Positions 12,687 through 24,091 of a stretch of 64,000 nucleotides of DNA are shown here, one piece after another. The notes under the pieces were generated by a model. The model was not told the origin of the DNA. It worked only from the letters and a program-made list of their open reading frames with translations, and ran no database searches. Source of the stretch: Monocercomonoides exilis (taxonomy: Eukaryota; Preaxostyla; Oxymonadida; Polymastigidae); contig LSRY02000040.1 in assembly GCA_001643675.2 (NCBI GenBank), positions 710,001 to 774,000 on the forward strand, given 5' to 3'. The position numbers were made by a program, and so were the translations under genes. Position 1 is the stretch's first letter. Each line of letters opens with the position of its first letter.

Positions 12687-14504
12687 ATGAGCGTCGACAA
12701 TTTAAGATGGGAAATTAGCAAATTACAAGCACTATCTGGAATTGCTGAGCCAAAGTCAAAACGCCTATTAAGCGTTGCAAAAAAGAAAAAATCAATTTCA
12801 CGCGAAAATGCAACAAAGAAATTATCTGAGCTATCACATTTGGCTGCAAAACGTTCTTTTTATCATGATGAGGTAAATCTAAAGCGGTTTTTACGAGATT
12901 CAAAGGTATTTTATTTTATTTGAAAGTTATTATTTTGTTCAATTTTTGGATTATTTATAAGACTTTAGTGATCAAAAATGCGAAGAAAAAATTCAACAAG
13001 AAAAGTAAGCAACAACAAGAAATCGAAAAAAATGATTTTGAATCGATTATCCAAAAGTTAAAGGTTTTCTTTTCATCCTTTGTGTTGTTTTTTTTTTTCA
13101 TCTTCAATTGAATTCAATATTTTAAAGGATTTTCAAGTTGATGATCTTTTGGAAAAATGTCTTCAACGCTTTAAACTTACGCACATCAGGGATACTCTCA
13201 CACCGCTGCAAGCTCCCAGAAATATTGATTATTTAAGCAATCCAATGACAACTGGATATGTTTCATCAATCATCAACTCAAAAAAAGTTAATGAGCAAGC
13301 AACTATGATGCAAAACAAAAAATATGGAATTGTGCTACCACGAGGGACAATTTTAAATCCACAAGAATCAAATTCCACTGAACAGCATCCAGATTTGAGT
13401 TCACATTTAGAGAATTCTTCTTCAACGCAACCCATTTCACACTTCACTTCAACAACAATTTCCAATGCGATCACGACATTTTCAGCTGATCCAACATTTA
13501 GTTCTTCTTCTGATGTTCATGTTCCTCCTTCTTCTTCCACATCAACTACAGATTCAGCACATTCATCTCAAGTTTCTCCATTTCTTCATACGTCTTTATC
13601 GAAAAAAGAGATTATAGCCCTTTCAAAGAAGTCAAAATTAGCTGCGCCTTTGCCTGCAATACGCCAGCGGATTTCTTTTGTTGATGGGAAAGTTGAGGAA
13701 TCAGAATATGCAAAGAGAAAGAAGGAGCAAAAAGAAAAGAGAAGAGAAGAATTGAGAAAAAGGAAGGAGGAGGAGAAAAAGAAAAAAAGTGCTTCAAAGA
13801 AAGTTGATGAAATAGACATTGGGGATGATGCTGAAAAAGCAAAAGTGGAAGGAGAAAAAGAAGTTGAAGACATGGAAGAAGCAGAAGAAGATGATGGTTT
13901 TAAAGATAAAAAGGATGAACCAAAGAAAGATGATTTTAAAGACATTTCAGAAACTGTCAATTTTGAAAAGAGATTATTCGTTGAAGAGCCGAAAAAGCCA
14001 AAACTTCCTTCGACTTTTGAGGAAGCAACAAAGCTCGCAAAAACACCAGAAGAACTACTGCAACTTTTATCCATGCCATTTGGGAAAGAAGAGAAGGAAA
14101 GAGGTGGAAGGGCAAAAAGAAAAGATGAAGAAGAAAAAGGTTTGTCTGTTGGAACACACAAAGCAAACAACAAACAAAGGAAGGATAAGAAAACGAACGG
14201 ATCAACAAAACGCATGAAGAATGAATCAGCTCATTCAAGAAAAGGAAAAGGTGATGTTATTTTTTACAAAAAGGGTTTAAAGAAAAGATATTTCAGTGAA
14301 AATGAAATGCTTCATGGAGGTGAAAATCGAGAAAAAAAATTAGAAGTCAAACCGCGGCTCGAAAATGATTCGCCTTCAATCACAAATCAATCAGTAGTTG
14401 GTAATGTACATCCTTCTTGGGCAGCCAAAAGAAAAGAAAGAGAAAACAATTCAATGAAGCAATCAAATGCCAAAGGCTCAAAATTGCTGTTCACAGAAGA
14501 TTAA
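12687..14504 (+). CDS. BUD22/SRFBP1-like ribosome biogenesis protein
   Basis: Three exons (12687-12905, 12962-13063, 13128-14504) join in phase 0 across introns of 56 and 64 bp and encode 565 residues. The start is the only in-frame ATG before the conserved N-terminus (MSVDNLRWEISKLQ). The first 130 residues are a basic helical region with a SELSHLAAKRSFYHDE block like the N-terminal coiled coil of BUD22. Residues around 230-280 are Lys/Glu-rich, and the C-terminus reads VHPSWAAKRKERE then KLLFTED, matching the LHPSWEAKRK...F-DD signature that closes BUD22/SRFBP1 proteins. In yeast BUD22 acts in the nucleolus in small-subunit processome work and 18S rRNA maturation; in animals SRFBP1 is its relative. 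The low-complexity centre is Ser/Thr-rich then acidic. The family call rests mainly on the C-terminal signature. Confidence 0.6.
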
Positions 14505-14570
14505 ACATATAAAGTTGATTTTCTGAAATTATTATTCTCATCTTTTACGATTTTTTAATCGAGTGAATCC

Positions 14571-14576
14571 AATAAA
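14571..14576 (+). terminator. Candidate polyadenylation signal of the BUD22-like gene
   Basis: AATAAA lies 67 bases after the TAA stop, in AT-rich 3' flank. Placement is typical for a eukaryotic poly(A) signal; there is no transcript evidence. Confidence 0.45.
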
Positions 14577-16440
14577 GAATTCTTTTTGCAAAATAGATGT
14601 TGAATTTCATTTTCTTTTCAGGAATAATTTCAGTTTTTCAAATGAATAGTTCTTTTCAATAAATGAATTGAAAAATGTCTCAGAAATCGATTTTATCCTA
14701 TTAATTTATTGGTCCGTGATATCAAATATTTGATTCAGCTTCTTGTTAAAGTTTGAATTCAATTTTATTATTAAGGGTTTTCCAATTTGAAAAGATAACT
14801 TTTCCAACAGCAATTCATTAAATTTCATTTGAATAAATATTTTATATTAAAATTGCTTTTTTTCAACATTTGGGACAAAATTTTTTTAGCTTTCTGAATT
14901 TTGTTCCTTTCCACTCAAACAAATTTTTTTTTCAATTTTAGAATTTTTCTGCATTATTTTGAAATGAGAATGAAAGACTTATAATGATAAGGTTGGAGAA
15001 AAAGTTTGGAACAAATCGTTGATTTTTTCAAAAATGAAAGAATTTGCTCCCTTTTTTCACGAAATAAACAATATTAAATTTTTTGTATGTGTTTCTTTGA
15101 TGAGCTGTTTTCAATTTTGTGTTGTTATTATGTATTTTGAATTTCCTTTTTCACAAAAATTGACGTGCCGAAATAAAGATGATTTCTCAATAACCAAGTT
15201 GGATTTTATCATGTAGATAACCGATTAATATTTGTTGGAAAAAAACAAGAGAGAGAGAAAAAGAGAGAAAATTCATTTTTATTTCAGAATGACTGAAAGA
15301 ATGATATTTCTGTTTGAATTTGTCGTTTTTATTTTTTCACTTTCAATGATCATTTTGAATGTCAGCAAATCATAAAAAAAGGAAAAGAAAAGAAAGAAAA
15401 GGAACAAAACAGATACAGAAGCCGAAGCAGCGATGATCATTTAATTTCATAAAAATAAACTGGCAATGGTGAATATTGATAGCTGAAAGAAAACACAGAA
15501 AAGGAAAACATAAATTAAGTGAAGAAATCAAATGAAAATAGAAATTCCTGTTTGAGTTGGAATTGATTGATGAAAGATGGGCAGATTAACATGATGTTTG
15601 ACAAACTGAATTTATTTTCTGATCCCTCTATGTTTGAAAGATATCGTTGAAGATGAATGGAAAACATCCAAACTTGCAAACTGTTGATTGCAGCATACGA
15701 AATGATTTTCTGAGTATTGTTCAAAAAGGAAGCTGTTCTCTTCGTTCCAAAGATACCGATATTTGATTGGACAACTTTCTTTCCTCCAAAACTCCATTCT
15801 CCCTTTCATTTGCAGAGAAATAACCTTGCTGGAGTGTATCTCATGGAAAAGTCGTCTTCTTCCTTCTTTTCCAAATCTCAGTCCAACTGAAATGAAAACG
15901 GCTTTGAACGAACAAATCTTTTAACAGTATCCGAAGATATGAAAATATTTCCTTTTGATGTTTCACTCTCAATATACAGAAGAATCTCCATTTTTTCTAT
16001 TGGAGCTGGACTTCATCGTTTTTCTTCATGGCACAAGATTATTTGGCAACTGAAGCATTGGACCTTGATCTTCTCCCACTCAACAAGAATGTTCCCCATG
16101 TTCAAGAACTTTTCTTTTCTTTTCTTTTGTTCAGACGATTTGCGATGATTTTCTGAATTTCTTTTCTTTTCATCTTTCGCAACCCAATGGTCCATTGATA
16201 AATGAGCTCAAAATGACACAATACACAAAATATGTCAAACCGTCAACAATCATCTGTTCTTGTTTTCAAATTCATTCTTCTCCACAAAAAAAAACTAAAA
16301 TCATCTTCATTTCGCTCATTCTATCTGCCGAATTTCGTTTTCTCTTTGTCAAAGTATTTGCAATTTATTCCATTGGACAAAAAGATCTGATTCAAATAGT
16401 TAATGATTTTTTATTTAATAAAAATCATTCTTTAAATAAT
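14577..16440. other. Gene-poor AT-rich spacer
   Basis: About 1.9 kb with only short interrupted frames on both strands. No protein motif, RNA gene or repeat boundary was recognised. The strings between about 15,400 and 16,200 have coding-like composition in places, but every frame is broken, so this may be very old coding debris. Confidence 0.5.
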
Positions 16441-16673
16441 TTATTGGTTTGATCAAAAAGAAACAAAAATTTTCCATTTTTATTCTCATACAGCCAATCC
16501 TTGGGGCTTCTTCGCAATATCTTTTGCACTTCTTTTTATAAACAAAAACACAACCATTTGTATTGCGATCATTTTAAGACTGCAAAATAATCAACGATGT
16601 TTGTATTTATCTTTTATTTTGTTATTTACCAGGCTTTGCACCTCTTTTTGTATATTTTTTTGCAAAAAACAGA
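16441..16673 (+). promoter_or_regulatory. Upstream region conserved between two inverted paralogues
   Basis: This flank matches the reverse complement of 31059-31291 nearly base by base in several blocks, for example TGATCAAAAAGAAACAAAAA/TAGATC..., CATACAGCCAATCCTTG, and TGTATTTATCTTTTATTTTG just before an ACCAGGCTT string. It ends at the ATG of the family gene. Conservation comes from a recent duplication, so which bases are functional is unknown. An initiator or TATA box was not identified with confidence. Confidence 0.5.
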
Positions 16674-18111
16674 ATGAGTTTGCCAAATGATGATAAATGT
16701 GAAAAAGGAGTTCAGACTATGACCAGAACCAAGAAGTTTTCAAGTTTGTGCATTAATTTGGATTAAATAATTCTGAACATAATTTTTGTTTTTTTAAATG
16801 TTTTTTGAAGAATTGTTTTGTGAACTGGAAGGTTGCAGAGAAGTTGAACAAATGCAGAAAATCGAAGAGATGTATGGATTAATTGATGAAATGAATGAAA
16901 AAGAATTTCAAACAGTTTTCACAAAAGAACAATTCAATAAAATTCACCAAATGATTGAAAAAAATACATTGTCATTGGAAAATGCAATCTTGCTGTTGAA
17001 GCATGTTGGATATTGCAAAGAGCTGAAAATGATTTTCTTATATTCTTTTGATGATTCATCTTTGAGCAAAAAAATGAGAGAGATGATGATTGATGAAAAT
17101 AAGAAGAAAAATGATGAAAAGCATTTGATTGATCTCTTTGAATGCTATTTGCTGTTGAGCAGATGGCCTTCATCTGAAATGGATTCAATCATTGTGCCTT
17201 GCCTTCTGAAAGTTGCCTCAAAGAAAGAGGAAAACGAGAAATCACAAAATGAAGTGGAAATGGCTTTGCTGGCTTTAAGTAATGCTAACACATATTATGT
17301 ATGTTTGCTTCTATTTCCATTTTGGAGTTAATGATTTTTCCTTTTTTTTAAGGAAATTAAAAAAGAAATTTTCAAGAACGAAATCAAAGAGATAATGAAA
17401 TATCATCAGGAGCATCATAATCTGACACAGCTTGCGTATCAGTCTGCTTGGCAATTTTTGTTTTATCGATTAATCGGAGATAAAAGTCTGGAAGGAATGA
17501 TTGCGGTTGAGCTGCATTTTGCAAGAGAAGCAAGAAGAGAAATCGAAGAACTGGCAAGATGCATTGACTGGAAGAGAAAAGAAGAAAGAGGAAAAGAAGC
17601 GAAAGAAGTGATTGTGATCTGGAGATGGATTTATGCTATTGATAATTACTTGACATGGTGCACATTGTGGAGTGAGGAACTTTCTGGGCTTTTAGGGAGC
17701 ATCGTTCGAGTGATTCGAGCATCAAGAGATAACCACCCAGATATAAGTCATGAATGCATTTTTACTTTAAGAAATGCATCAGACAAGAAAAAAAAGGAAA
17801 TAGATGCTTTTGCGAAGAAAGGTATCATAGATGTATTTTTGGAGGAAATGAATCAATCAACTTTGGATGATGGTATTTTGTGGAATTGCTTGCTTTTCTT
17901 TTTGAATATTTCAGAAAGATTGAATGAAAAGAAGGATGATGAAGATGAAAAAGGAAAAAGGAAAGAAATGAAAAGAAAGATATTTGAAAAGATGGAGGAA
18001 GAAGGATACGAAGATATCATTTCAAGCCTTTTTAAATTCATTTGTTTTGTTTATGAAAGAATTAATGTATTTTCGAAATATTTAACAGATTATTTTGTTT
18101 ATATTTTATGA
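16674..18111 (+). CDS. Expanded-family helical protein, copy A
   Basis: Exons 16674-16743, 16811-17298 and 17353-18111 (introns 67 and 54 bp, GTTTGT and GTATGT donors) encode 438 residues. The first exon (MSLPNDDKCEKGVQTMTRTK) joins in phase 1 to give FSKLFCELEGCREVEQ. Family landmarks shared with copies at 29.6-31.1 kb and 35.1-36.5 kb: QKIEEM.GLI.EM, ILLLKHVGYCKELK, VPCLLKVASKKEE, YHQEHHNLT.LAYQSAWQFL, DWKRKEE, and KIFEKMEEEGYED near the C-terminus. It is charged and almost entirely helix-favouring; no signal peptide or membrane segment is evident. I know this as a recurring paralogous family in oxymonad sequence, without a known function; an ARM/HEAT-like helical repeat fold is only a guess. 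Exon structure is conserved among the three copies. Confidence 0.8.
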
Positions 18112-18370
18112 AATGAAACTCATTTTGCAATTCAAAAATCACACTTTCATTTTTTCAATTTTTCTATTTTTCAATTACTTTTTGTTTTTGTTTTTGTTTT
18201 AATTTTTGTTTTTGATTTTTGTATTTGGATTTGTATTTGATTTGTATTTGTTTTTATAACTCCAAAATTATATCTATTTCTTTTTCATCACTTCACAGAA
18301 TGGCCACAAACTCGGTCATTTGAAGTTTTTGTGAAAAAATACTTGTTTTGTTTAAAAGAGAAAATGTTCT

Positions 18371-18400
18371 TGCTTCCTTCTCTTCTATTATTGAGAGAAT
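18371..18400. repeat. DIRS inverted terminal repeat, 3' side
   Basis: Thirty bases are exactly the reverse complement of 22635-22664 (TGCTTCCTTCTCTTCTATTA then TTGAGAGAAT). Similarity continues outward for about 40 bases with mismatches and inward more weakly. Confidence 0.9.
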
Positions 18401-18424
18401 ATAATAATTGGTAGAACGATTATC

Positions 18425-20143
18425 TCATATTGAACTTTCCTCGTTTCCTTCGCTTTTCTTCTCCAATTCCATCTTCATCTGTGCTCTTGTTCTGATAACA
18501 AATTTGATTTTTTGTTCTTTGACCCATTCGCAAGACTTCCAACCCTTCTCCTTCTTGGTAGCTTCATTCAATTCTTCACCTTCCTGCATTTCTTTGGTGT
18601 CTTCAGGCTCTTCGATCTTGTCTGGTTTTCTTCCAGGTGTTTCTCTTACTTCATCTATTGATTGAATGACAGTGTTATATTGGACTATCTGGGTACTTGT
18701 GTTCTGTTCATCTGGTGGTTTGTCCTTTATCAGTTCTAATGATTCCATTTCCTTCCTTTTTTCTTCTTCTTCTTGCTCTGAGCTTTCACTGTCTGACAGT
18801 TCATCTGAATCACTATGTTCGTCATATCCTTTGGATGTGTCTGGTGTCTGTCCTGCAATGACTTGGGCCAAGTTTGTTGCAAAATTCTTTCTAACGTAGT
18901 GTTTTGTTATTGTATTGCTGCTGGGTGAGAGTCTGGCAAACTTTGCAATCTGTCCAACTGGGATTCCGGCTGATGTCAACGTTGACAAAGATGCATGTTT
19001 CAGTGTGTATGGACTGTATATCTCTGGGATCCCTGCATCCCTCATAAGTTCTGCAGCGAGCGAACGGAGAACGCGAGCTGTGAGAGGCTTATGTGTGATT
19101 TCATCTACGAACAGACTCATCACTTTCTCTTGCTCCTCATCGGATCTTTTCCAGAGCTCTTTCACTGTAGAGGCCGGCCATATTAATGGTGTTTCATTCA
19201 AAAACGGGATGATAATGTCTGTTCTGTCTTGTCCAGTCTTCAAGGTTGTGTCGAGTTCAATTGCTTCCTCTTTTGTCGTGGAATGATTGACGTTTACTCT
19301 TTCCAACTCCGTGAATCTACAGGCTGAAAACAAAATACATAAGCAAATCGTCTTCTTCTGCAAATCTCGCACTTTCATTCTTTCATTATTTCCCATTCTT
19401 GTGATCCTGTCCAGCAGCACTCTCGGATTCCATATCTCTGGCTTCCTCTTTTTCTTCCGATTTTCTGTTCGTTTGAACGACTTGAACATTATTTGAATAA
19501 GCGGATAATCTCCCAGTATGCTATTATAGAACAATTGAGTTATCAATGATACCGCTGATCTTATCTGGCAGAGTGTTGACACTTTGACGCCTTTGTCTTT
19601 CAGGCTAAAGAAAATGTCAGGGCATCTTCACATCCATTCGCTCCATGAGACTGGTGGTGCTCCGAATCCATGTTGTTTCTATTCATCTCCAAAATGAACA
19701 AAGGAAAATACATATCCATTCCATGTTGTTTCAGATAAACTCTTTTTGCATAATTCAATATTTGTTTGTGAATAACCTCTTTTCTCGAGGAAAGATCTAA
19801 ACCATGTTTCTCCCTGCTGAGCTATGGGTTGAGTAACAATACTCTCATTCTTCGAAGAGAAAAACTGGCTTCTATTCTCTTCATCCATTTCCCTTCTACA
19901 AGTATTTGATTCATCTTCTTCCACATCCATTCTTCGTGAGGCATCAGTTGTATCAAGGGCTCCCACACCTGTCCACACCAATCGGGAATCAACAATAGCA
20001 CTCGTGCTCTCTCCACAAAAGCCTTCATGATAACTGGCACAAACAAGGGGATCGGCGGATGGGCTAGGACAACGTCGTTTGACCATGATTGTTGAAGACC
20101 GTCTTCGTTGATTCTGCTTCCTGGTCCGCACCATCTTCGGCAC
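18425..20143 (-). pseudogene. DIRS tyrosine recombinase
   Basis: One reading frame runs from about 20143 to 18425, broken by TAG at 19679-19681 and TGA at 19628-19630; an undamaged 385-residue part spans 19582-18425. The catalytic pattern of a tyrosine recombinase is visible: Arg in FSACRFTELERVNV, His in SPYTLKHASLSTLTSAGIP, the RLSPSSNTITKH segment and the nucleophile in HYVRKN. The upstream part (FLEKRGYSQTNIELCKKSL) looks like the N-terminal core-binding domain. The acidic, Glu/Ser-rich C-terminal 130 residues are unlike the recombinase core. The frame overlaps the end of the RT/RNase H frame by about 320 bases, as is usual for DIRS. In an active copy it would insert the circular cDNA intermediate. 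Confidence 0.8.
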
Positions 20144-21700
20144 TTGGCGTTTTCTTCTGTTGCAAACGCAACCAACGTTATGTTCAGGTTAAATACATCC
20201 AGCAGCTCGTTCAGCTCTTCTTTCCTCACTTCGTAGTCTCCCCCTCTTTCAAATCTGGATAGTGAATCCACTCTCATGTTCCATATCCCCGGGAAGTGTT
20301 GTGCCTTCATGTTCTGATTTCTGGCTTGAGTCTAAATCCATATTTTTCTGAGCAAACCTCTCAAGTTCAGCCCCGCATTCCATCTGTTTAGATTGAACAC
20401 TGCCGTTGTGTTGTCTGATCGCACCAGCAAATTCTGTATTTGAGCTTCTTCTAGCTTCGGAGCAAAATGCTCCAATGATTTCTTTATTGCATACAGTTCT
20501 CGATAATTTGAACGTTGTTTTCCTAAATAACTTGGTATTTGTTGGTGGTAAACTATCTTTCTGTTGTTTATCGTTAAATATGCTCCAAGTGCCCTTCCAG
20601 ATGCATCAGTTGTGAGAGTAGCCTATGGCTGAAATAGGGGGATTATTTGACGAGGAGTGTTCTCTGTCAATCTCCTTATCCATCGCTGAAGACTGGGAAC
20701 AATTGATGGGTTGATTCTCATACGCCCATTCCATCCCATTCTTTTCACCTTCTTGTTCAGAAGCTTGTGAAGCGTTGGAAGGAGTAAAGACGCTTCTTTG
20801 CAAATGTATCTTGTCGCGCTCAGCTTTCCTATCAATGATGTGAAATCTTCAATTTTTGTTTTTCTGCAGATCTGCGAGTATTATTTCCATCTTCTGCATT
20901 CTATTATTAATTCTTGTGATCTTTTTCTTTCAAAAGCGTCATTGAATTCTCTTGTGTTCCAAACGAAATTCAAGTATTGGAAATGTTGATCAGGCTCCAA
21001 CTGGCTTTTCTCTTTGTTTGTTAGAAGCCCCAGTTTCTGAAACAGATTCATCACTTCTCCAGTGATGTTTCTCAGTTCTCGTGGATCCTGATGGAGTTGC
21101 ACTACATCGTCAAGGAATGCAATCATTCTCACATTGTATCTTTCTCTGACATATGTTACCGCTTTCCTCATGACCTTCGTGAATATCCTTGGTGCATCTT
21201 TGAAACCAAACGACATACCTGTGAAGTGGAAATATCTTCCTTCGAATTCGAATGAGAGAAAAGGTACCAAATATTCTGTAACCTTTCTCAAGCAGTTCGC
21301 TTGGCTCAAATCCAATGTCACTTCATAATCTCCTTTGCACAATATTCTTTCTACCAAACGATTGTCTTCTTGTTTGAAATGAAGAGTCTTCATTGCGTCG
21401 TTGAGCCTTCTGCAATCTATAATTTGTCTTCATGTTCCGTTCTTCTTCCGGATTACAAACACTGGGCTTACATATTTGACGTGATGTTTGGGAATCTGCT
21501 TCACAATGCTCGAACGAAGTTGGTCCTCCACTCAGTCTCTCAGGGCTTGTGCAGCTTCTTGTGATTGTCCAGGGCTTTAAAGCTTTTGTTTGTTGAAGAT
21601 AAGTCCTTGTCGTGCTTTCTTGCTCCTCCACACAGGCTTTTCTCCTCTTCTTATCAAGTTTGCTCCCCCAATTTTTCCCATTCTTCCACATTAGAGGCTG
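19822..21700 (-). pseudogene. DIRS reverse transcriptase-RNase H
   Basis: A single frame holds RT then RNase H. RT landmarks: YVSPVFVIRKKNGT[stop]RQIIDCRRLN (the stop TGA at 21430-21432 replaces a Trp conserved in DIRS), DLSQAN for motif A, GMSFGFKDAPRIFTKVMR for motif B and FLDDVV for the catalytic LDD. RNase H: LTTDASGRALGAYLT, NYRELYAIKKSLE and LLVRSDNTTAVFNLN supply the acidic residues. The C-terminal stretch around AHPPIPLFVPVI is the connector typical of DIRS polyproteins. In-frame stops: 21691-21693 TAA, 21577-21579 TAA, 21532-21534 TGA, 21430-21432 TGA, 20881-20883 TAA, 20623-20625 TAG and 20332-20334 TAG. No frameshift was found from the RT to the end of RNase H. Confidence 0.85.
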
Positions 21701-21754
21701 TTCTTCCTCCAACCAATAATGTCTCCGTATCTTCGCTTGGCCCATACACCTGAA

Positions 21755-22593
21755 TCGTCCCTAGAAGGTTCTTCTGCTTGTCCTTGGAGTGAAAGTGCTT
21801 CTTCTTGTACCGAACGACCGGGGGCCTGTTCGAAAAAATGGCTTACTAATTGAGCTTCGATATCTTTCTCTGGCAGGCGTTCTTCCTTCGTAGCAAGCTG
21901 GTCTTGATAAATATCTGCCTATATTCTAACGTGGTTGTCTGGGTTCTGGGCTTGTTTTCTTTGATTCTTCCAGAGCTTCTTTCTGACTCTCTGTCAATAG
22001 CGTTGAAGCAAATTCTTCTCTCATCTTTGCTGTTTCCTTGAAACCAAACTTCGCCTGTATTCTTGCGTTCAGTGCTTCCTTCAATGCTTTGGCAACTAAA
22101 ATGCAGGAGTCTTCAATCATCTCTTTTCCCTTTCATCCTTTCCTTTTATTGAATGTGCTGCTAATAATAACTTCATTGTTGGGTATTAAAAAGTTTCCAC
22201 TTTTTCTCCCGCCTGATCTAATGCATCCTTAAATATATCCTTTGAACGACTGAACTGTGGAGGGGCATTTTATAAAAATGATGATAATTTTTCTTATTTC
22301 AATTCACAAACAATGTCATTTATTCTATTTTCTGGTAAATTCAAATCATATATCGATTCTTCTGGTTCCATTCCGAATATTTCCTTAAAACTTTTTTCAA
22401 TTCCATCTCCCATATCATTATCAGTCATTGTCTGAGTCGGATCAGCTGATGATGTTGGTAGCATTTGATAACTTGATTGGGAAGCGGAAAAACTCTCCTG
22501 AAACATGGGGAAAGCACTTGGAGGGCCACCAGACAGCGAAGCTGTGCTTGGTTCGGTCGCAAGTCCGGATCCAAATGGAGTGCTTGTCATCAT
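21755..22593 (-). pseudogene. DIRS Gag-like N-terminal region
   Basis: The first ORF (22593-22294) encodes a Ser/Pro/Gly-rich start (MMTSTPFGSGLATEPSTASL) with an acidic tail. A second piece in a different frame near 22120-21930 is helical (CILVAKALKEALNARIQAKF) and is interrupted by TAG at about 21926. Placement before the RT and composition fit a DIRS Gag, which has no strong sequence signature. At least one frame change lies between the pieces. Confidence 0.45.
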
Positions 22594-22634
22594 CCTTTTT
22601 TGTGATCAGTGATCGTGACTACTCATAATGTGGC

Positions 22635-22664
22635 ATTCTCTCAATAATAGAAGAGAAGGAAGCA
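22635..22664. repeat. DIRS inverted terminal repeat, 5' side
   Basis: Exact reverse complement of 18371-18400. Outside it, TGAAACGTTTTCTC and AAAATACTTGTATT resemble the reverse complement of the flank left of 18371, so the full inverted end is roughly 75-90 bp. Confidence 0.9.
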
Positions 22665-22705
22665 TGAAACGTTTTCTCACTAATCAAAATACTTGTATTA
22701 TTTGT

Positions 22706-23361
22706 CCAATCATTCAAAATGAAGTGGAGCAGCAACAAAAGAAAAAAGAAGGAAAAAGAAGAAGTCAGCTGCTCTTATTTTGAGAAGATCATTTCAATGA
22801 AAGTGTTTTGAGAATGGAACGAAGGAATGCTCAAACGAAGAAGGAAGAATTTCATATGATAATTGAGGGAAGGAAGAGAATCATCAGAAGACATTCTTTT
22901 CTGACAAAAAACAAGTGAAATGATTGGGAGAGCTTTTGATGCTGATTGGAAGAATGGACAGCAAGGAGAATAAAAGGGAAAAAGAATTCATTTATGATTG
23001 ACTTCTTCAGAGAATATTTTCGTGAATCACATTGTCGCATTTCTTCTCCTTCTTCAAATACGTTGCTGCATAATTCTGTTATTTCAACATTTTCAACTTG
23101 TTTCTTCAACAAACATTTCTTTCTTCATTTCTTTTGTGTTCATCTCAACAATCACCATTTCATTCTTCTCCTTCGCCTTCTTTTGTTCATTGAAAATGCA
23201 GTTTGGAAGAGAATAAGCAAAGGAGACCAGAGGCTTCAAGAGGCAAAAACTGAACAATTGAATACAAAGCTCAAAATGAATCCTGTCGATGAAGATGGAG
23301 GGCAATAATCAATTCAACGAAGATTCTTGATGGAACAAATTGAAAAGAAAAGAAATTCTAC

Positions 23362-23407
<46 letters not shown>

Positions 23408-24091
23408 AGATATTGATGAACAGTGTTATTTTCATTCACTTTGATTATTGACAGCTCATGAAAAACATGTTTTGAAGTCTGGAAAAAGAAAAAACTATTT
23501 GTTCAATGGGAATTATTTAACATTCAATTATTTTTTGAATTGTTCATCAAGTTGTGATGGGTCGAAAACATGAATATCAATTTGACATAATAATATCATT
23601 CTATTTACAAAAACGTTTCGATAAATTTGATAGAAATTTTGAGTTGTGAAAAAGAATGACTCATTTTCAAAAAACAAGGAATAGATAACAATTTTCATTG
23701 AAGCTATTATGCTTCGATGAACAATTATTACAAACTATTTTTTCCTTTCTTTCAACTTTTGTCAAATTTTCAAGAAAAAAACACTTTTCTTTTTGTAAAA
23801 AATCAGTCAACGCAATTTAAACTGACTCATCAAAGTGCGAAAGGTGCTATTCAAGTGTTAGCAAATCCAGTGCTAAATTCTTTTTGTCCCCTTCATTTTT
23901 TCATATTTATTATAATTATTTTTTCAATCAAAGTTTTGCAATTTTTATAAAAATCATTTGAATGCGATTATTTGCGAAATATCACTGCAAACAACAATAT
24001 TCGTTTGCAATAAAAACATTTATTTCATAAATAATAAAATTTCCAACAGAAATTCCAGAAAAAATATTCTAATAAATTCACATTTCCTGAT
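22706..24091. other. Spacer between DIRS element and the large minus-strand gene
   Basis: About 1.4 kb without a supportable gene. It has coding-like but multiply broken strings between 22,800 and 23,330, a 35-base poly-T at 23369-23403, and AT-rich sequence to the end. A reverse-strand AATAAA at 24019-24024 is well placed as the poly(A) signal of the minus-strand gene ending at 24092. Confidence 0.55.

Larger units (their letters stand above)
16441..18111 (+). repeat. Inverted duplication, left copy
   Basis: The gene plus about 230 bp of upstream flank is homologous, in opposite orientation, to 29611-31291. Similarity stops abruptly on the upstream side just before ATTGGTTTGATC (here) and ATTGGTTAGATC (other copy, reverse complement). 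The copies have diverged by many substitutions, but their exon lengths differ by only a few codons. Confidence 0.7.
18330..22705 (-). mobile_element. DIRS-type tyrosine-recombinase retrotransposon (disabled)
   Basis: On the minus strand the order is a Gag-like region, reverse transcriptase, RNase H, then a tyrosine recombinase, which is the DIRS plan (not LTR or LINE). A perfect 30-bp inverted repeat (18371-18400 with 22635-22664) sits in longer imperfect inverted ends, so outer borders are approximate. No simple target duplication is seen, as expected for recombinase-mediated insertion. At least nine in-frame stops show this copy is dead. All nine could arise from a C-to-T or G-to-A transition at a Gln or Trp codon. 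The element lies about 200 bp downstream of a family gene. Confidence 0.85.

Noticed and set aside
23369-23403. Poly-T tract as a retrotransposon tail
   Set aside because: No target duplication or adjacent element was recognised; homopolymers are common in this sequence.
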